Origin: Lachnospiraceae bacterium
GTDB lineage: Bacteria; Bacillota; Clostridia; Lachnospirales; Lachnospiraceae
Length of the DNA: 50,733 nt
Reading direction: 5' to 3'
Assembly (NCBI GenBank): GCA_024680815.1
Contig: JAILBQ010000072.1
Coordinates: 1 to 50,733, forward strand
The notes under the pieces were generated by a model. That model saw only the letters and a program-made list of their open reading frames with translations, was not told the origin of the DNA and searched no databases. Below, in pieces: positions 18,825 to 27,662 of this stretch (position 1 is the first letter of the stretch; the number at the start of each line of letters is the position of its first letter). Made by a program: the position numbers and the translations under genes.

Positions 18825-20381
18825 ATGAAAGCTGTTGCTGTTTTTATCATTATTGCTCTCATCCTTGTGGCAGCCGCAGTGTTCATTACGGCCAGAGTCG
18901 CGACAAATCTGCATGAACAGAAGATTAAGCGGATTTTCGGTGATGCGGACGTGAAGGCGAAGGAGATCACGGACAAGGCTCAGAAAGCCGCGGACGAGCT
19001 GAAGCGCGAAAAGCTCCTGGAGGTCAAGGAAGAGTCCATAAGGGCTAAGAATGAGCTCGAAAAAGAAGCGAAGGAGAGGCGCGCCGAGGTTCAGCGGATG
19101 GAGAGAAGAGCCCAGCAGAAGGAAGAGGCTATCGATAAGAAGGCCGAGGCTCTTGAGAAACGTGAAGCAAACTGCAGTGCCAGAGAGGAAGAGTTAAACA
19201 GGCAAAAGGAAAAAATCGCAAAGCTGAACGAAGAACGTGTACAGGAACTGGAACGAATTTCCGGATTAACCACTGAACAGGCTAAGGACTATCTTTTAAA
19301 AATCGTTGAAGATGACGTTAAGCACGAGTCCGCTCTGATGATTAAGGAATATGAGTCGCGTGCTAGGGAAGAAGCGGACAAAAAGGCTCGGGAGTATGTT
19401 GTTAATGCCATTCAGCGTTGCGCGGCGGATCATGTGGCAGAGACGACAATCTCTGTTGTACAGCTTCCCAATGATGAAATGAAGGGAAGGATTATCGGCC
19501 GGGAGGGAAGAAATATCCGTACTCTCGAAACCATGACCGGCGTAGATCTTATTATTGACGATACGCCGGAAGCAGTTATTCTTTCGGGTTTTGATCCCAT
19601 AAGAAGGGAGACTGCGAGGATCGCGCTCGAAAAACTCATTGTTGACGGACGTATCCACCCCGCGAGAATCGAGGAAATGGTGGAAAAGGCTGCCAAAGAG
19701 GTGGAGACGATGATCCGCGAGGAGGGCGAAGCGGCGGCCCTGGAGGTTGGTGTACCCAATATCCATCCGGAGCTTGTGAAGCTTTTGGGAAGGATGAAAT
19801 TCCGCACAAGCTACGGACAGAACGCCCTTAAACATTCCATCGAGGTGGCCCAGCTTTCGGGACTGCTGGCCGCGGAGATCGGTGTGGACGTCAGGATGGC
19901 GAAGCGCGCCGGACTGCTCCATGATATAGGCAAGGCGGTGGATCATGAGATGGAGGGATCGCATATTCAGCTCGGTTCCGATCTTTGCCGCAAATATAAA
20001 GAGTCCCAGATCGTCATCAACGCAGTTGAGTCTCATCATGGCGATGTCGAGCCTACATCGCTGATTGCCTGCATCGTACAGGCGGCGGATACAATTTCCG
20101 CAGCCCGTCCCGGTGCCCGCAGAGAGACACTGGATACCTATACCAATCGACTGAAGCAATTAGAAGATATCACGAATTCCTTTAAAGGAGTGGACAAGTC
20201 CTATGCCATACAGGCCGGCCGTGAGGTTCGGATAATGGTGGTTCCTGAACAGGTCAGCGATGCGGACATGATTTTGATGGCCAGGGAAATCGCAAAGAAG
20301 ATTGAAGCGGAAATGGATTATCCTGGTCAGATCAAGGTTAACATGATCAGAGAAAGCAGGGCGACGGAATACGCAAAATAA
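18825..20381 (+). CDS. rny: Ribonuclease Y
   Basis: RNase Y is the membrane-anchored endonuclease that starts mRNA decay in many Gram-positives. The 518-residue protein has one N-terminal membrane segment (residues 5-24), a long charged coiled coil to about 190, a KH domain with [15 protein letters not shown], and an HD domain with [17 protein letters not shown]. Length and order match the family. It is monocistronic between its own promoter and a strong terminator. Confidence 0.97.
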   Translation: MKAVAVFIIIALILVAAAVFITARVATNLHEQKIKRIFGDADVKAKEITDKAQKAADELKREKLLEVKEESIRAKNELEKEAKERRAEVQRMERRAQQKEEAIDKKAEALEKREANCSAREEELNRQKEKIAKLNEERVQELERISGLTTEQAKDYLLKIVEDDVKHESALMIKEYESRAREEADKKAREYVVNAIQRCAADHVAETTISVVQLPNDEMKGRIIGREGRNIRTLETMTGVDLIIDDTPEAVILSGFDPIRRETARIALEKLIVDGRIHPARIEEMVEKAAKEVETMIREEGEAAALEVGVPNIHPELVKLLGRMKFRTSYGQNALKHSIEVAQLSGLLAAEIGVDVRMAKRAGLLHDIGKAVDHEMEGSHIQLGSDLCRKYKESQIVINAVESHHGDVEPTSLIACIVQAADTISAARPGARRETLDTYTNRLKQLEDITNSFKGVDKSYAIQAGREVRIMVVPEQVSDADMILMAREIAKKIEAEMDYPGQIKVNMIRESRATEYAK

Positions 20382-20409
20382 TGTGAGCCGTTCCCGGAAA
20401 AGAAAAGAG

Positions 20410-20444
20410 CGGCCGGTTTCAGAAAAATGAAACCGGCCGTTTTT
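20410..20444 (+). terminator. Strong intrinsic terminator after rny
   Basis: A perfect 12-bp stem, CGGCCGGTTTCA (20410-20421) with TGAAACCGGCCG (20428-20439), loop GAAAAA, followed by TTTTT. Confidence 0.95.
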
Positions 20445-20464
20445 AAAAAACGAAAGAGATGTGC

Positions 20465-22309
20465 ATGGAGCTTCTGAAACAATTACTGTCCCCCTATCGG
20501 ATCATACAGAAAAATCTGAAGGGGATTTTTTACTTTGAGCTTGTATACAGGCTGCTGAGCTTTCTGGTATTTTTTCCCTGCCTTGTGGCGCTGGAGAGGG
20601 TGCTGCTTTTTGTGAACAGGAAAAGTAATGTGGCGGCCTTTAACGCGCTCCGTCTCCTTTTAAATCCGCTGACCTGGGTTGTGCTTGCGATGATGGTAAT
20701 TCTCCTGGGGATTTCCGCCCTGGTGGAGCAGTTCGGTCTTTCGGACGCCATGCACGCCGCGTATTACGGGAGAAAAATAACCGGACGGGAGGTTCTCACA
20801 AACGGAATTACCCTGACAATAAAGTACGCTCATCCGCGAAATTTTCTGATTCTTTTGTTTGTGCTGGTTATTCTTCCCTTTGCCGGGATTATGGACAGCT
20901 CAAGCCTGACTAAATTTTTTTCGATACCGGGTTTTATTACGGAATCCATACATAAATACTGGTATTACAGCCTTCTTTATTATTCGATTATAGCCGTCCT
21001 TCTCTATCTCGGTCTCCGCTGGTTTTTCTGTTTGGTCATAATGGTGACCGAGCGGGTTTCAGGCTTCGGCGAGGCCTGCCGGAAAAGCAGTGAATTAACA
21101 AAGGGAAAGTACAAACTGGAGCTTATAATCCTTAATCTCTTCTGGATAGGAGCGCTCGCGGTTTTTATCGCTGTTGCATATATAATCATATCAATTGTTA
21201 TCTGTCTTCTGATTCTGTGGGTGAATGCCGGCAGCCTTGCTTTTTTCAGAAAACTTAACCGGGACGTGATCCAGACCTACACGGTGCTTCTCAGCTTCTT
21301 TTTAACCTGGTGGACTACACCTTTCCTGATAATAAGCGTACAGGGCGCCTATTACCGGAGGATGCTGTCTCTTGGCAAGGAGCTGCCCGGATATACGGAG
21401 AAGGAAAGCATTTTTGAAAAACACGGACGTTTAAAGCCGGTGCTCATCGCACTTGCCGGAATAATTATTTTTGTATCCGTTCCGGCGCGTTATAAACAGG
21501 TTCGCTGGATGATGAGCACGGGTGAGGGGCTGCCGATGATCATGGCACATCGGGGCTATTCCGCGAAAGCCCCGGAAAACACTCTGGAGGCCATGAGAGC
21601 GGCTATGGACATAGGTGTAAAGGCAGTGGAATTTGACGTGCAGATGACAAAGGACGGGGTTATAGTGCTTCTGCATGATGATTCGCTGACCCGTACCACA
21701 GGGGTTAAAAAGAAGATATGGGAGGTCACATACAAAGAAATCCGCGGGCTGGACGCAAGCGTCTGCTTCAGAAAGGAAACGAGAAATTACCGCTATCCCG
21801 CTACCAGGATACCGACCCTTGACGAAACCTTAAAGACGATAAACGGAACAATGTATTGTAATATAGAGATAAAGCGGACCGGCCACGACGAAGGAATTGA
21901 GAAAAAGGTCGTGGAAATAATAAAGGAAAATAATTATCTGGAAAACTGCGATGTGACCAGTCAGAACTACAAAACCTGTCTGGCGGTAAAGGAAGCAGAT
22001 CCTGAGGTAAAGACCGCTTATACCACGGTTATCGGTATGGGAGATATCGAAAGCCTGGAAGCGGCTGACATCATAAGCATTCAGGAATCCTTTGCAAATT
22101 TCCGTGAGGTACAGCGTCTGCATGGAGCCGGAAAGAAGATTTTTGTCTGGACGGTTAATAAAAAGGATACGATGGAGAAGCTTATCAGTCTGAATGTGGA
22201 TGCCATTTTAACAAACAATCCTGCCCTTGGGCAGAGTGTGCTTGAAAAGCACGCGACTACGCTCGGAGATATTTCAAACCGGCTTCAGAAGATTCTTTCG
22301 GGATTTTGA
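20465..22309 (+). CDS. Glycerophosphodiester phosphodiesterase with N-terminal membrane domain
   Basis: The enzyme hydrolyses glycerophosphodiesters to an alcohol and glycerol-3-phosphate. The first ~340 residues hold several hydrophobic segments and match the GPDPase membrane domain type (PF10110). The C-terminal ~250 residues form a GDPD TIM barrel with HRGYSAKAPENT, EFDVQMTKDG and the LLHDDSLTRTTG catalytic region. ATG 20465 is preferred because it sits six bases after AAAGAG; ATG 20459 is too close to that site. It may act on membrane-derived or teichoic-acid glycerophosphodiesters. Confidence 0.9.
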   Translation: MELLKQLLSPYRIIQKNLKGIFYFELVYRLLSFLVFFPCLVALERVLLFVNRKSNVAAFNALRLLLNPLTWVVLAMMVILLGISALVEQFGLSDAMHAAYYGRKITGREVLTNGITLTIKYAHPRNFLILLFVLVILPFAGIMDSSSLTKFFSIPGFITESIHKYWYYSLLYYSIIAVLLYLGLRWFFCLVIMVTERVSGFGEACRKSSELTKGKYKLELIILNLFWIGALAVFIAVAYIIISIVICLLILWVNAGSLAFFRKLNRDVIQTYTVLLSFFLTWWTTPFLIISVQGAYYRRMLSLGKELPGYTEKESIFEKHGRLKPVLIALAGIIIFVSVPARYKQVRWMMSTGEGLPMIMAHRGYSAKAPENTLEAMRAAMDIGVKAVEFDVQMTKDGVIVLLHDDSLTRTTGVKKKIWEVTYKEIRGLDASVCFRKETRNYRYPATRIPTLDETLKTINGTMYCNIEIKRTGHDEGIEKKVVEIIKENNYLENCDVTSQNYKTCLAVKEADPEVKTAYTTVIGMGDIESLEAADIISIQESFANFREVQRLHGAGKKIFVWTVNKKDTMEKLISLNVDAILTNNPALGQSVLEKHATTLGDISNRLQKILSGF

Positions 22310-22348
22310 AGAGGCAGGCTCAGATCAGGCGTGTAAAACCGGGCAGCG

Positions 22349-22377
22349 TTGACAGTGGAAAAAGAGGAAGATATAGT
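22349..22377 (+). promoter_or_regulatory. Promoter of the cobalamin operon
   Basis: TTGACA (22349-22354), a 17-base spacer and TATAGT (22372-22377) lie 19 bases before cbiP. No cobalamin-riboswitch elements are recognisable in the 86-base gap, so control of this operon is not visible. Confidence 0.75.
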
Positions 22378-22395
22378 TGAAAAGGGAAGAGAGAG

Positions 22396-23919
22396 ATGGC
22401 AGGTAACATCATGGTTCTGGGGAGCATGTCCGGAGTGGGAAAGAGTCTTGTGGCGGCGGGACTCTGCCGGATTTTCCGTCAGGACGGACTGTCTCCCGCG
22501 CCGTTTAAGTCCCAGAATATGGCCCTTAATTCCTGTATCACGAAGGAGGGGCTGGAGATGGGCAGAGCCCAGGTAATGCAGGCAGAGGCCGCCATGATCG
22601 AGCCGGAGGCGGCAATGAATCCGGTACTTTTAAAGCCGACGACGGATGTGGGTTCCCAGCTTATCGTGCTCGGCGAGGTTAAAGGACAGATGAGTGCCGG
22701 GGAATACATGGACTATAAGAAAAAACTGCTGCCTGAGATACTCGCCGCCTATGCTTCTCTCAGCGGAAGGTTTCGTCCCATGGTTATAGAGGGGGCGGGG
22801 TCGCCTGCGGAACTCAATCTTATGGAGAACGACATCGTGAATCTCGGATTGGCGGAGCGAATTAACGCTGACGCGATTCTCGTGGGAGACATCGACAGGG
22901 GCGGAGTTTTCGCGCAGCTTCTGGGAACGCTGATGCTGCTGCCGGAAGAGGGCAGAAGGCGGATAAAGGGGCTTGTGATAAACAAATTCCGGGGAGACAG
23001 GAAAATCTTTGAGCCGGGGCTTAAGGAGCTTGAAATGCGATGCGGCATACCGGTAATCGGTGTTCTGCCTTATATGAACTGCACTCTTACGGACGAGGAC
23101 TCTCTAAGCGAAAAGCTTAAATACGGTTTTTGTCACAGGGGAGCTTCACCTGAGGAGACTCTTGAAATCGCCGTGATTCACCTCCCGAGGATTTCAAATT
23201 TTACGGATTTTGATGTATTTGACTGCCTGGAGGGCGTCGTTCTGCGCTTTGTCCGGGAAGCTTCAGAGCTTGGAGAACCGGATTTAATCATTCTGCCCGG
23301 GACGAAAAGCACCATAGCCGATTTAAAATGGCTGAGAGAAAAAGGATTTGCGGACAGGATTTACAAGGCTGTTAAAGACACGCCGGTTCTCGGTATCTGC
23401 GGCGGTTATCAGATGCTGGGAAGGCGGATTTCCGATCCTTACGGGGTGGAGGGAGAGAAAGGAGAAGAGATTCAGGGACTCGGACTCCTTCCCGCGGACA
23501 CGGTTATGGATAAGAAAAAAACACGGGCCAGGGTTACCGGCAGAACAGGAAAGACTGAAGGAATTTTCTCCGCCCTCAGCGGAAAAAGTTTTGAGGGTTA
23601 TATCCTGCACATGGGGGAAACCGACTTAATTGAACCGGAAAAAAGTCTCGGAACCCTTTGTTTTCAGGATGGGAAAACGACTCGTGAAGGTATTTTGGAC
23701 GGAAATGTAATCGGCTCATACGTGCATGGAATCCTGGACGGCTTTCAATTTTTAAATGCACTTTTGAGCAGCGTTTCCAGGGCGCGCGGAAAGAGCTGGA
23801 AGCCGGTAAATCCCCGAAATTACAAGGATATCCGGGAAGATGAGTATAACAGACTGGCTCGTGAAATGAGGGATGCTTTCCGTATGGATCTGGTGTATGA
23901 AATAGCCGGGCTTTTATGA
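22396..23919 (+). CDS. cbiP: Cobyric acid synthase
   Basis: CbiP amidates positions b, d, e and g of adenosylcobyrinic a,c-diamide. The 507-residue protein has an N-terminal ATP-grasping segment GSMSGVGKS (9-17) of the dethiobiotin-synthetase type, followed by FKSQNMALNS. It ends in a class I glutamine amidotransferase domain with nucleophile Cys335 in GICGGYQMLG and a late YVHGIL His motif. It is the first gene of the operon and overlaps cobT by four bases. Confidence 0.96.
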   Translation: MAGNIMVLGSMSGVGKSLVAAGLCRIFRQDGLSPAPFKSQNMALNSCITKEGLEMGRAQVMQAEAAMIEPEAAMNPVLLKPTTDVGSQLIVLGEVKGQMSAGEYMDYKKKLLPEILAAYASLSGRFRPMVIEGAGSPAELNLMENDIVNLGLAERINADAILVGDIDRGGVFAQLLGTLMLLPEEGRRRIKGLVINKFRGDRKIFEPGLKELEMRCGIPVIGVLPYMNCTLTDEDSLSEKLKYGFCHRGASPEETLEIAVIHLPRISNFTDFDVFDCLEGVVLRFVREASELGEPDLIILPGTKSTIADLKWLREKGFADRIYKAVKDTPVLGICGGYQMLGRRISDPYGVEGEKGEEIQGLGLLPADTVMDKKKTRARVTGRTGKTEGIFSALSGKSFEGYILHMGETDLIEPEKSLGTLCFQDGKTTREGILDGNVIGSYVHGILDGFQFLNALLSSVSRARGKSWKPVNPRNYKDIREDEYNRLAREMRDAFRMDLVYEIAGLL

Positions 23920-24983
23920 ACAGACAGGAGCTTTTTAATCTTTCAATTGACCCTCCGGATGAGGAAACGGCATTCAGGGTTCGTGCGCGATGGGATGCTG
24001 TTGCAAAACCTTTGGATGCCCTCGGACGCTTTGAGGAAATGACAATTCGTATCGGCGCGATGTTACGGGACGAGGAGCTGGATCTCTCAAAAAAGACCGT
24101 GGTGACTTTCTGTGCCGATAACGGAATTGTTGCCGAGGGGGTGACTCAGACAGGGCAGAGCGTTACAGCCGCCGTGGCAGAGAGCATTGCGGCGGGAACG
24201 GCCTCGGTTTCCCGGATGGCGGAAACCGTCGGAGCAGGGGTGCTTCCGGTGGATATAGGCATAAATTCCCGGGATAGCGTTCCGGGAGTACTTAACCGCA
24301 GGGTAAGAGCGGGAACGGAAAACTTTCTTGAAACTCCGGCCATGACGGAGGAGGAATGTCTCCGGGCCATTGAATGCGGGATGGAAATTGCGGAGCAGCT
24401 GAAGGTAGAGGGAGTCTCGATAATTGCCTCCGGAGAAATGGGAATTGGCAATACCACCACGGGAAGCGCAGTTGCTGCCGCGCTCCTCGGGCTTTCAGCA
24501 TCCCTGGTCACTGGAAAGGGCGCGGGTTTAAGCGAAAGCGGTTTCAAGCGGAAAATAGAGGTTATAGATCAGGCTGTCGGGAAATATGGTTTACATAAAA
24601 CAGATCCCCTGGCCATACTCTATACTGTCGGGGGGCTGGACATTGCGGGAATGACGGGACTTTTCATAGGCGGAGCGCTTTTTCACCTGCCGGTGGTCGT
24701 GGACGGTATGATAAGCGCCGCGGCTGCTCTTCTGGCCGAGCGGCTTGTGCCCGGGGTAAAAGAATATATGCTTGCCTCCCACATGGGGAAGGAACGCGCA
24801 TGCAGGCTTTTGCTCTCTGAATTGTCTCTTGTACCTGTTATAGATGCCGATCTTGCTCTCGGGGAAGGCACCGGGGCGGTAATGCTTTTCTCCCTCTTGG
24901 ATCAGGTGCTTTCGGTCTATCACGGCAACACCACTTTTTCAAAGCTTTTCCTGAAGCCCTATGAAAGGTTTGAAGGGACATGA
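23916..24983 (+). CDS. cobT: Nicotinate-nucleotide:dimethylbenzimidazole phosphoribosyltransferase
   Basis: CobT activates the lower-ligand base as its alpha-ribotide. The 355-residue protein carries KPLDALGRFE near the N-terminus, the GEMGIGNTTTGSA substrate loop, and catalytic Glu317 in LALGEGTGAVML, the same numbering as the Salmonella enzyme. A copy of the dispersed 11-mer (24588-24598) encodes GLHK just before DPLAILYTVGGLDIAG. ATGA overlaps join it to cbiP and cobU. No dimethylbenzimidazole-synthesis gene is in the window. Confidence 0.96.
   Translation: MNRQELFNLSIDPPDEETAFRVRARWDAVAKPLDALGRFEEMTIRIGAMLRDEELDLSKKTVVTFCADNGIVAEGVTQTGQSVTAAVAESIAAGTASVSRMAETVGAGVLPVDIGINSRDSVPGVLNRRVRAGTENFLETPAMTEEECLRAIECGMEIAEQLKVEGVSIIASGEMGIGNTTTGSAVAAALLGLSASLVTGKGAGLSESGFKRKIEVIDQAVGKYGLHKTDPLAILYTVGGLDIAGMTGLFIGGALFHLPVVVDGMISAAAALLAERLVPGVKEYMLASHMGKERACRLLLSELSLVPVIDADLALGEGTGAVMLFSLLDQVLSVYHGNTTFSKLFLKPYERFEGT
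24588..24598 (+). repeat. XerD-arm-like 11-mer, GGTTTACATAA, in cobT
   Basis: Exact copy, read as Gly-Leu-His in the cobT frame. First of the dense cluster that extends to 45,357. Confidence 0.6.
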
Positions 24984-25567
24984 TGCTTTTATATATAGGA
25001 GGGGCCGCAAGCGGAAAATCGGAGCTTGCCGAGAAGCGGGCAATAGAGCTCTCGGAGAATAATCATGCTGAAGGGCTGCCGCTTTACTATATTGCCACCA
25101 TGCAAAGAACGGACGCCGAGAGCGAAGAGAGGATAAAAAGACATCGTGAAAGGCGGAAAGGCACGGCTTTTCAGACAATCGAAGCGCCGGCGGAATTATC
25201 TGAAGCGGTGAGAAGGGAAGGTGTGCCGGAAAATTCGATTGTGCTTCTGGAGTGTCTTTCCAATCTGGCGGCCAATTCCTTTTTCGCTCCGGAAAATGAA
25301 AAAAGCCGCACTGAGAATCCGGAGGCTTTTCGCGGGCAGCTCTCGGACAGGCTTTTTTCCGAACTTACGGAGCTTGAGGAGAGGGTCGGATATTTGATCA
25401 TTGTTTCCAACAATCTTTTCTGTTCCTCGGAAAAGTATGATAAGGATACTTCGGATTATCTGCGCTTTCTTTCCGTTCTTAACATACGTCTGGCGGAACG
25501 CGCGGAGGAAGTCACGGAGGCTGTCGCCGGAACCGGCGTGCCCCTTAAAAGGTGTAAGGTGATGTAA
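24980..25567 (+). CDS. cobU: Adenosylcobinamide kinase/guanylyltransferase family protein
   Basis: CobU phosphorylates adenosylcobinamide and then attaches GMP. The 195-residue protein has the Walker A GGAASGKS (7-14), the YIATMQRTDAE segment, the RIKRHRERR guanylyl-acceptor region and LLECLSNLAAN. The usual NEVG-x-GIVP motif is replaced by NNLFCSSEKYDKD, which is odd; a second short CobU homologue downstream (26354-26680) retains that motif. It overlaps cobT by four bases and abuts cobS. Confidence 0.85.
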   Translation: MMLLYIGGAASGKSELAEKRAIELSENNHAEGLPLYYIATMQRTDAESEERIKRHRERRKGTAFQTIEAPAELSEAVRREGVPENSIVLLECLSNLAANSFFAPENEKSRTENPEAFRGQLSDRLFSELTELEERVGYLIIVSNNLFCSSEKYDKDTSDYLRFLSVLNIRLAERAEEVTEAVAGTGVPLKRCKVM

Positions 25568-26335
25568 GTGAGTATTATTCGTTCGATCTGCATGGCATTC
25601 GCCATGTATTCCAAGCTTCCGGTTCCGAGGGTGGCCTGGAAAAAGGAAAACATGAAATATGCCCTCTGCTTTTTTCCTCTGATCGGTCTGATCATAGGGA
25701 CACTCTGCATGGGGTGGTATTTTCTGTCAGCTTCCCTGGATAAGCTTACCGAAGTTACCCGGGTGGGTGTTATTATATTGATTCCTCTTGTTATTTCCGG
25801 CGGAATTCATATAGACGGCTATATGGATGTTATGGACGCGCTTCATTCCTGGGCTGACCGGAAAAAGAAGCTGGAGATTATGAAGGATCCGCATGTGGGC
25901 GCGTTTGCGGTTATCCATGTGATTCTCTATTATCTTCTTATGCTCATAGCCCTGTCACAGATAAATACACCCGGGGGAATGTGCGTGTTTTCCGCGGGAT
26001 TCTGTCTTTCAAGAATTTTAAGCGCTATCAGCGCCCTGACGTTTCCGGCGGCCAAGAAGGAGGGTACGCTTTATGAGTTTACTTCCGCTTCAAGCACCGG
26101 AGTCGTGCGCTTCACTCTTATTATGCAGCTCTTAATCTGTGCCGTTGTCATGCTCTGCGCGAACGTGATTTTAGGAGGAGCGGTGCTGGTTGCCAACATC
26201 GGTCTCATGGTTTTTGCCTATTACCTTTTTGTCAAAGAGTTCGGCGGAGTTACGGGAGACACCTGCGGCTTTCTCTCTTCGCTTGTGGAGCTTATTACAG
26301 CGCTGGTGGTGGGGTTGTTGTCTGTTGTCGGATAG
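25568..26335 (+). CDS. cobS: Adenosylcobinamide-GDP ribazoletransferase (cobalamin synthase)
   Basis: CobS is the membrane enzyme that joins adenosylcobinamide-GDP to alpha-ribazole or its phosphate. The 255-residue hydrophobic protein starts with the typical FAMYSKLPVPRVAWKK segment, followed by several membrane segments. It has the metal-binding GGIHIDGYMDVMDALHS motif and the GxxGDTCGF-like GVTGDTCGFLS. The start is GTG, immediately after the cobU stop, behind AAAGGTG. Confidence 0.95.
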   Translation: MSIIRSICMAFAMYSKLPVPRVAWKKENMKYALCFFPLIGLIIGTLCMGWYFLSASLDKLTEVTRVGVIILIPLVISGGIHIDGYMDVMDALHSWADRKKKLEIMKDPHVGAFAVIHVILYYLLMLIALSQINTPGGMCVFSAGFCLSRILSAISALTFPAAKKEGTLYEFTSASSTGVVRFTLIMQLLICAVVMLCANVILGGAVLVANIGLMVFAYYLFVKEFGGVTGDTCGFLSSLVELITALVVGLLSVVG

Positions 26336-26353
26336 GAGCAGGCGGTTGACGGC

Positions 26354-26680
26354 ATGCGGTTGATTATCGGCGGTTTCGCACAGGGGAAAACCACATACGC
26401 AAAGCGTAATTACGGGAATGAGGATATATTCGACGATTTCCATCTCTGGTTCCGCTCGAGACTGAACGAGGGAGGAGAGCCGGAGGAGGAGATAAGCCGG
26501 ATGATAGATGAACATCCCGGTCTTGTCCTGATTTCGGATGAAATAGGGAACGGCGTGGTGCCCGTTTCCGCGGAGGACAGGGAATACCGTGAACGGCTGG
26601 GAAGATGTCTGAACAGTATAGCAGAACGCGCTGATAGTGTGGAACGGGTGTTCTGCGGATTGGGACAGAAACTGAAATGA
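26354..26680 (+). CDS. Short second CobU-like protein
   Basis: This 108-residue protein has a P-loop, GGFAQGKTT (6-14), and a C-terminal half that aligns with CobU: ISDEIGNGVVPVSAEDREYRERLGRCLNSIAERAD. The middle of CobU (the IATxxxxDxE and H-x-RR region) is missing, so it may be only a kinase or a partner of the longer CobU. It lies between cobS and cbiB and overlaps cbiB by four bases. The frame is intact, so it is unlikely to be a decayed duplicate. Confidence 0.8.
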   Translation: MRLIIGGFAQGKTTYAKRNYGNEDIFDDFHLWFRSRLNEGGEPEEEISRMIDEHPGLVLISDEIGNGVVPVSAEDREYRERLGRCLNSIAERADSVERVFCGLGQKLK

Positions 26681-27648
26681 TTCTTGTTCATTTTTTTGCT
26701 TTATTATTCAGCTTCCTTTTGGACGCACTCCTGGGGGATCCTTCATTTGCCGCCCATCCAGTGCGTCTTATCGGATATCTTGTCTCCGCGCTGGAAAAGC
26801 TTTTGTACCGGAAGGGAAAGAAAAAGGAGGAGTTCGGGCGGGGACTTCTGCTTGTCCTGCTCGTTATCATCATTACGGGAGCGGTGACCGCGGTTTTACT
26901 GGTTCTCCTGTATAACCTCTCTGTTTTTGCGGGATTTGCGGCAGAAGTGCTTCTTGGATATTTTACTCTGGCGGCAAAGAGCCTTCGTAAGGAAAGCATG
27001 AAGGTTGAACATCTTTTGGAGGAAGGTGATATCCCGGGAGCCAGAAGGGCGCTTTCCATGCTGGTTTCACGGGATACGGACAAGCTTGACAGGGAGGGAA
27101 TCATAAAGGCCGCGGTGGAGACGGTGGCGGAAAATACCACGGACGGAGTTATCGCCCCGTTATTTTACCTGGCCGCAGGCGGACCCGCAGCAGCCTTTGT
27201 CTATAAGGCCGTAAACACGATGGATTCAATGCTCGGCTATAAGAATACGCGTTATGAATATTTCGGCAGAAGCGCGGCAAGGCTCGATGATGCCGTAAAT
27301 TTCATACCCGCGCGGCTTGCGGCTCTGATAATGCTGCTTTCTGGCAAGGCCTTGCTCTTAGACACCGATAACGCACTCAAAATCTGGTTAAGGGACAGAA
27401 ACAAGACAGCTTCCCCCAATGCGGGACAGACGGAGGCGGTCTGCGCGGGGGCTTTGAGGATTCAGCTTGGAGGGAAAGCTTCTTATTTCGGAAAAGAGGT
27501 TATGCGAGCGGAAATCGGTGATCCGCTTAAGGCTTTGGAAGCGGAAGACATAGAACATGCAGGGATGCTTATGAATAATTCGGCATGCCTGTTTTTACTG
27601 ACAGCACTTTTAATTATTGCGGTCATTGCCCTTTTCTTTTCGTTCTGA
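26677..27648 (+). CDS. cbiB: Adenosylcobinamide-phosphate synthase
   Basis: CbiB is the membrane protein that attaches the aminopropanol (phosphate) arm to adenosylcobyric acid. The 323-residue protein begins with the diagnostic LLDALLGDPSFAAHPVRLIG, contains AVETVAENTTDGVIAPLFY and AVNTMDSMLGYKNTRYEYFG, and has four to five hydrophobic segments. Length is typical. The arm precursor would come from the PLP decarboxylase encoded next. Confidence 0.96.
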   Translation: MILVHFFALLFSFLLDALLGDPSFAAHPVRLIGYLVSALEKLLYRKGKKKEEFGRGLLLVLLVIIITGAVTAVLLVLLYNLSVFAGFAAEVLLGYFTLAAKSLRKESMKVEHLLEEGDIPGARRALSMLVSRDTDKLDREGIIKAAVETVAENTTDGVIAPLFYLAAGGPAAAFVYKAVNTMDSMLGYKNTRYEYFGRSAARLDDAVNFIPARLAALIMLLSGKALLLDTDNALKIWLRDRNKTASPNAGQTEAVCAGALRIQLGGKASYFGKEVMRAEIGDPLKALEAEDIEHAGMLMNNSACLFLLTALLIIAVIALFFSF

Positions 27649-27662
27649 GGAAGGAAACGCGA

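Noticed and set aside
20336-20346. GGTTAACATGA in rny as another 11-mer copy
   Set aside because: It differs in the core CATAA, lies in a codon run (KVNMIRE) conserved in RNase Y generally, and is outside the cluster.
22310-22395. Cobalamin riboswitch before cbiP
   Set aside because: The gap is only 86 bases and shows no B12-box-like sequence; only a promoter is visible.
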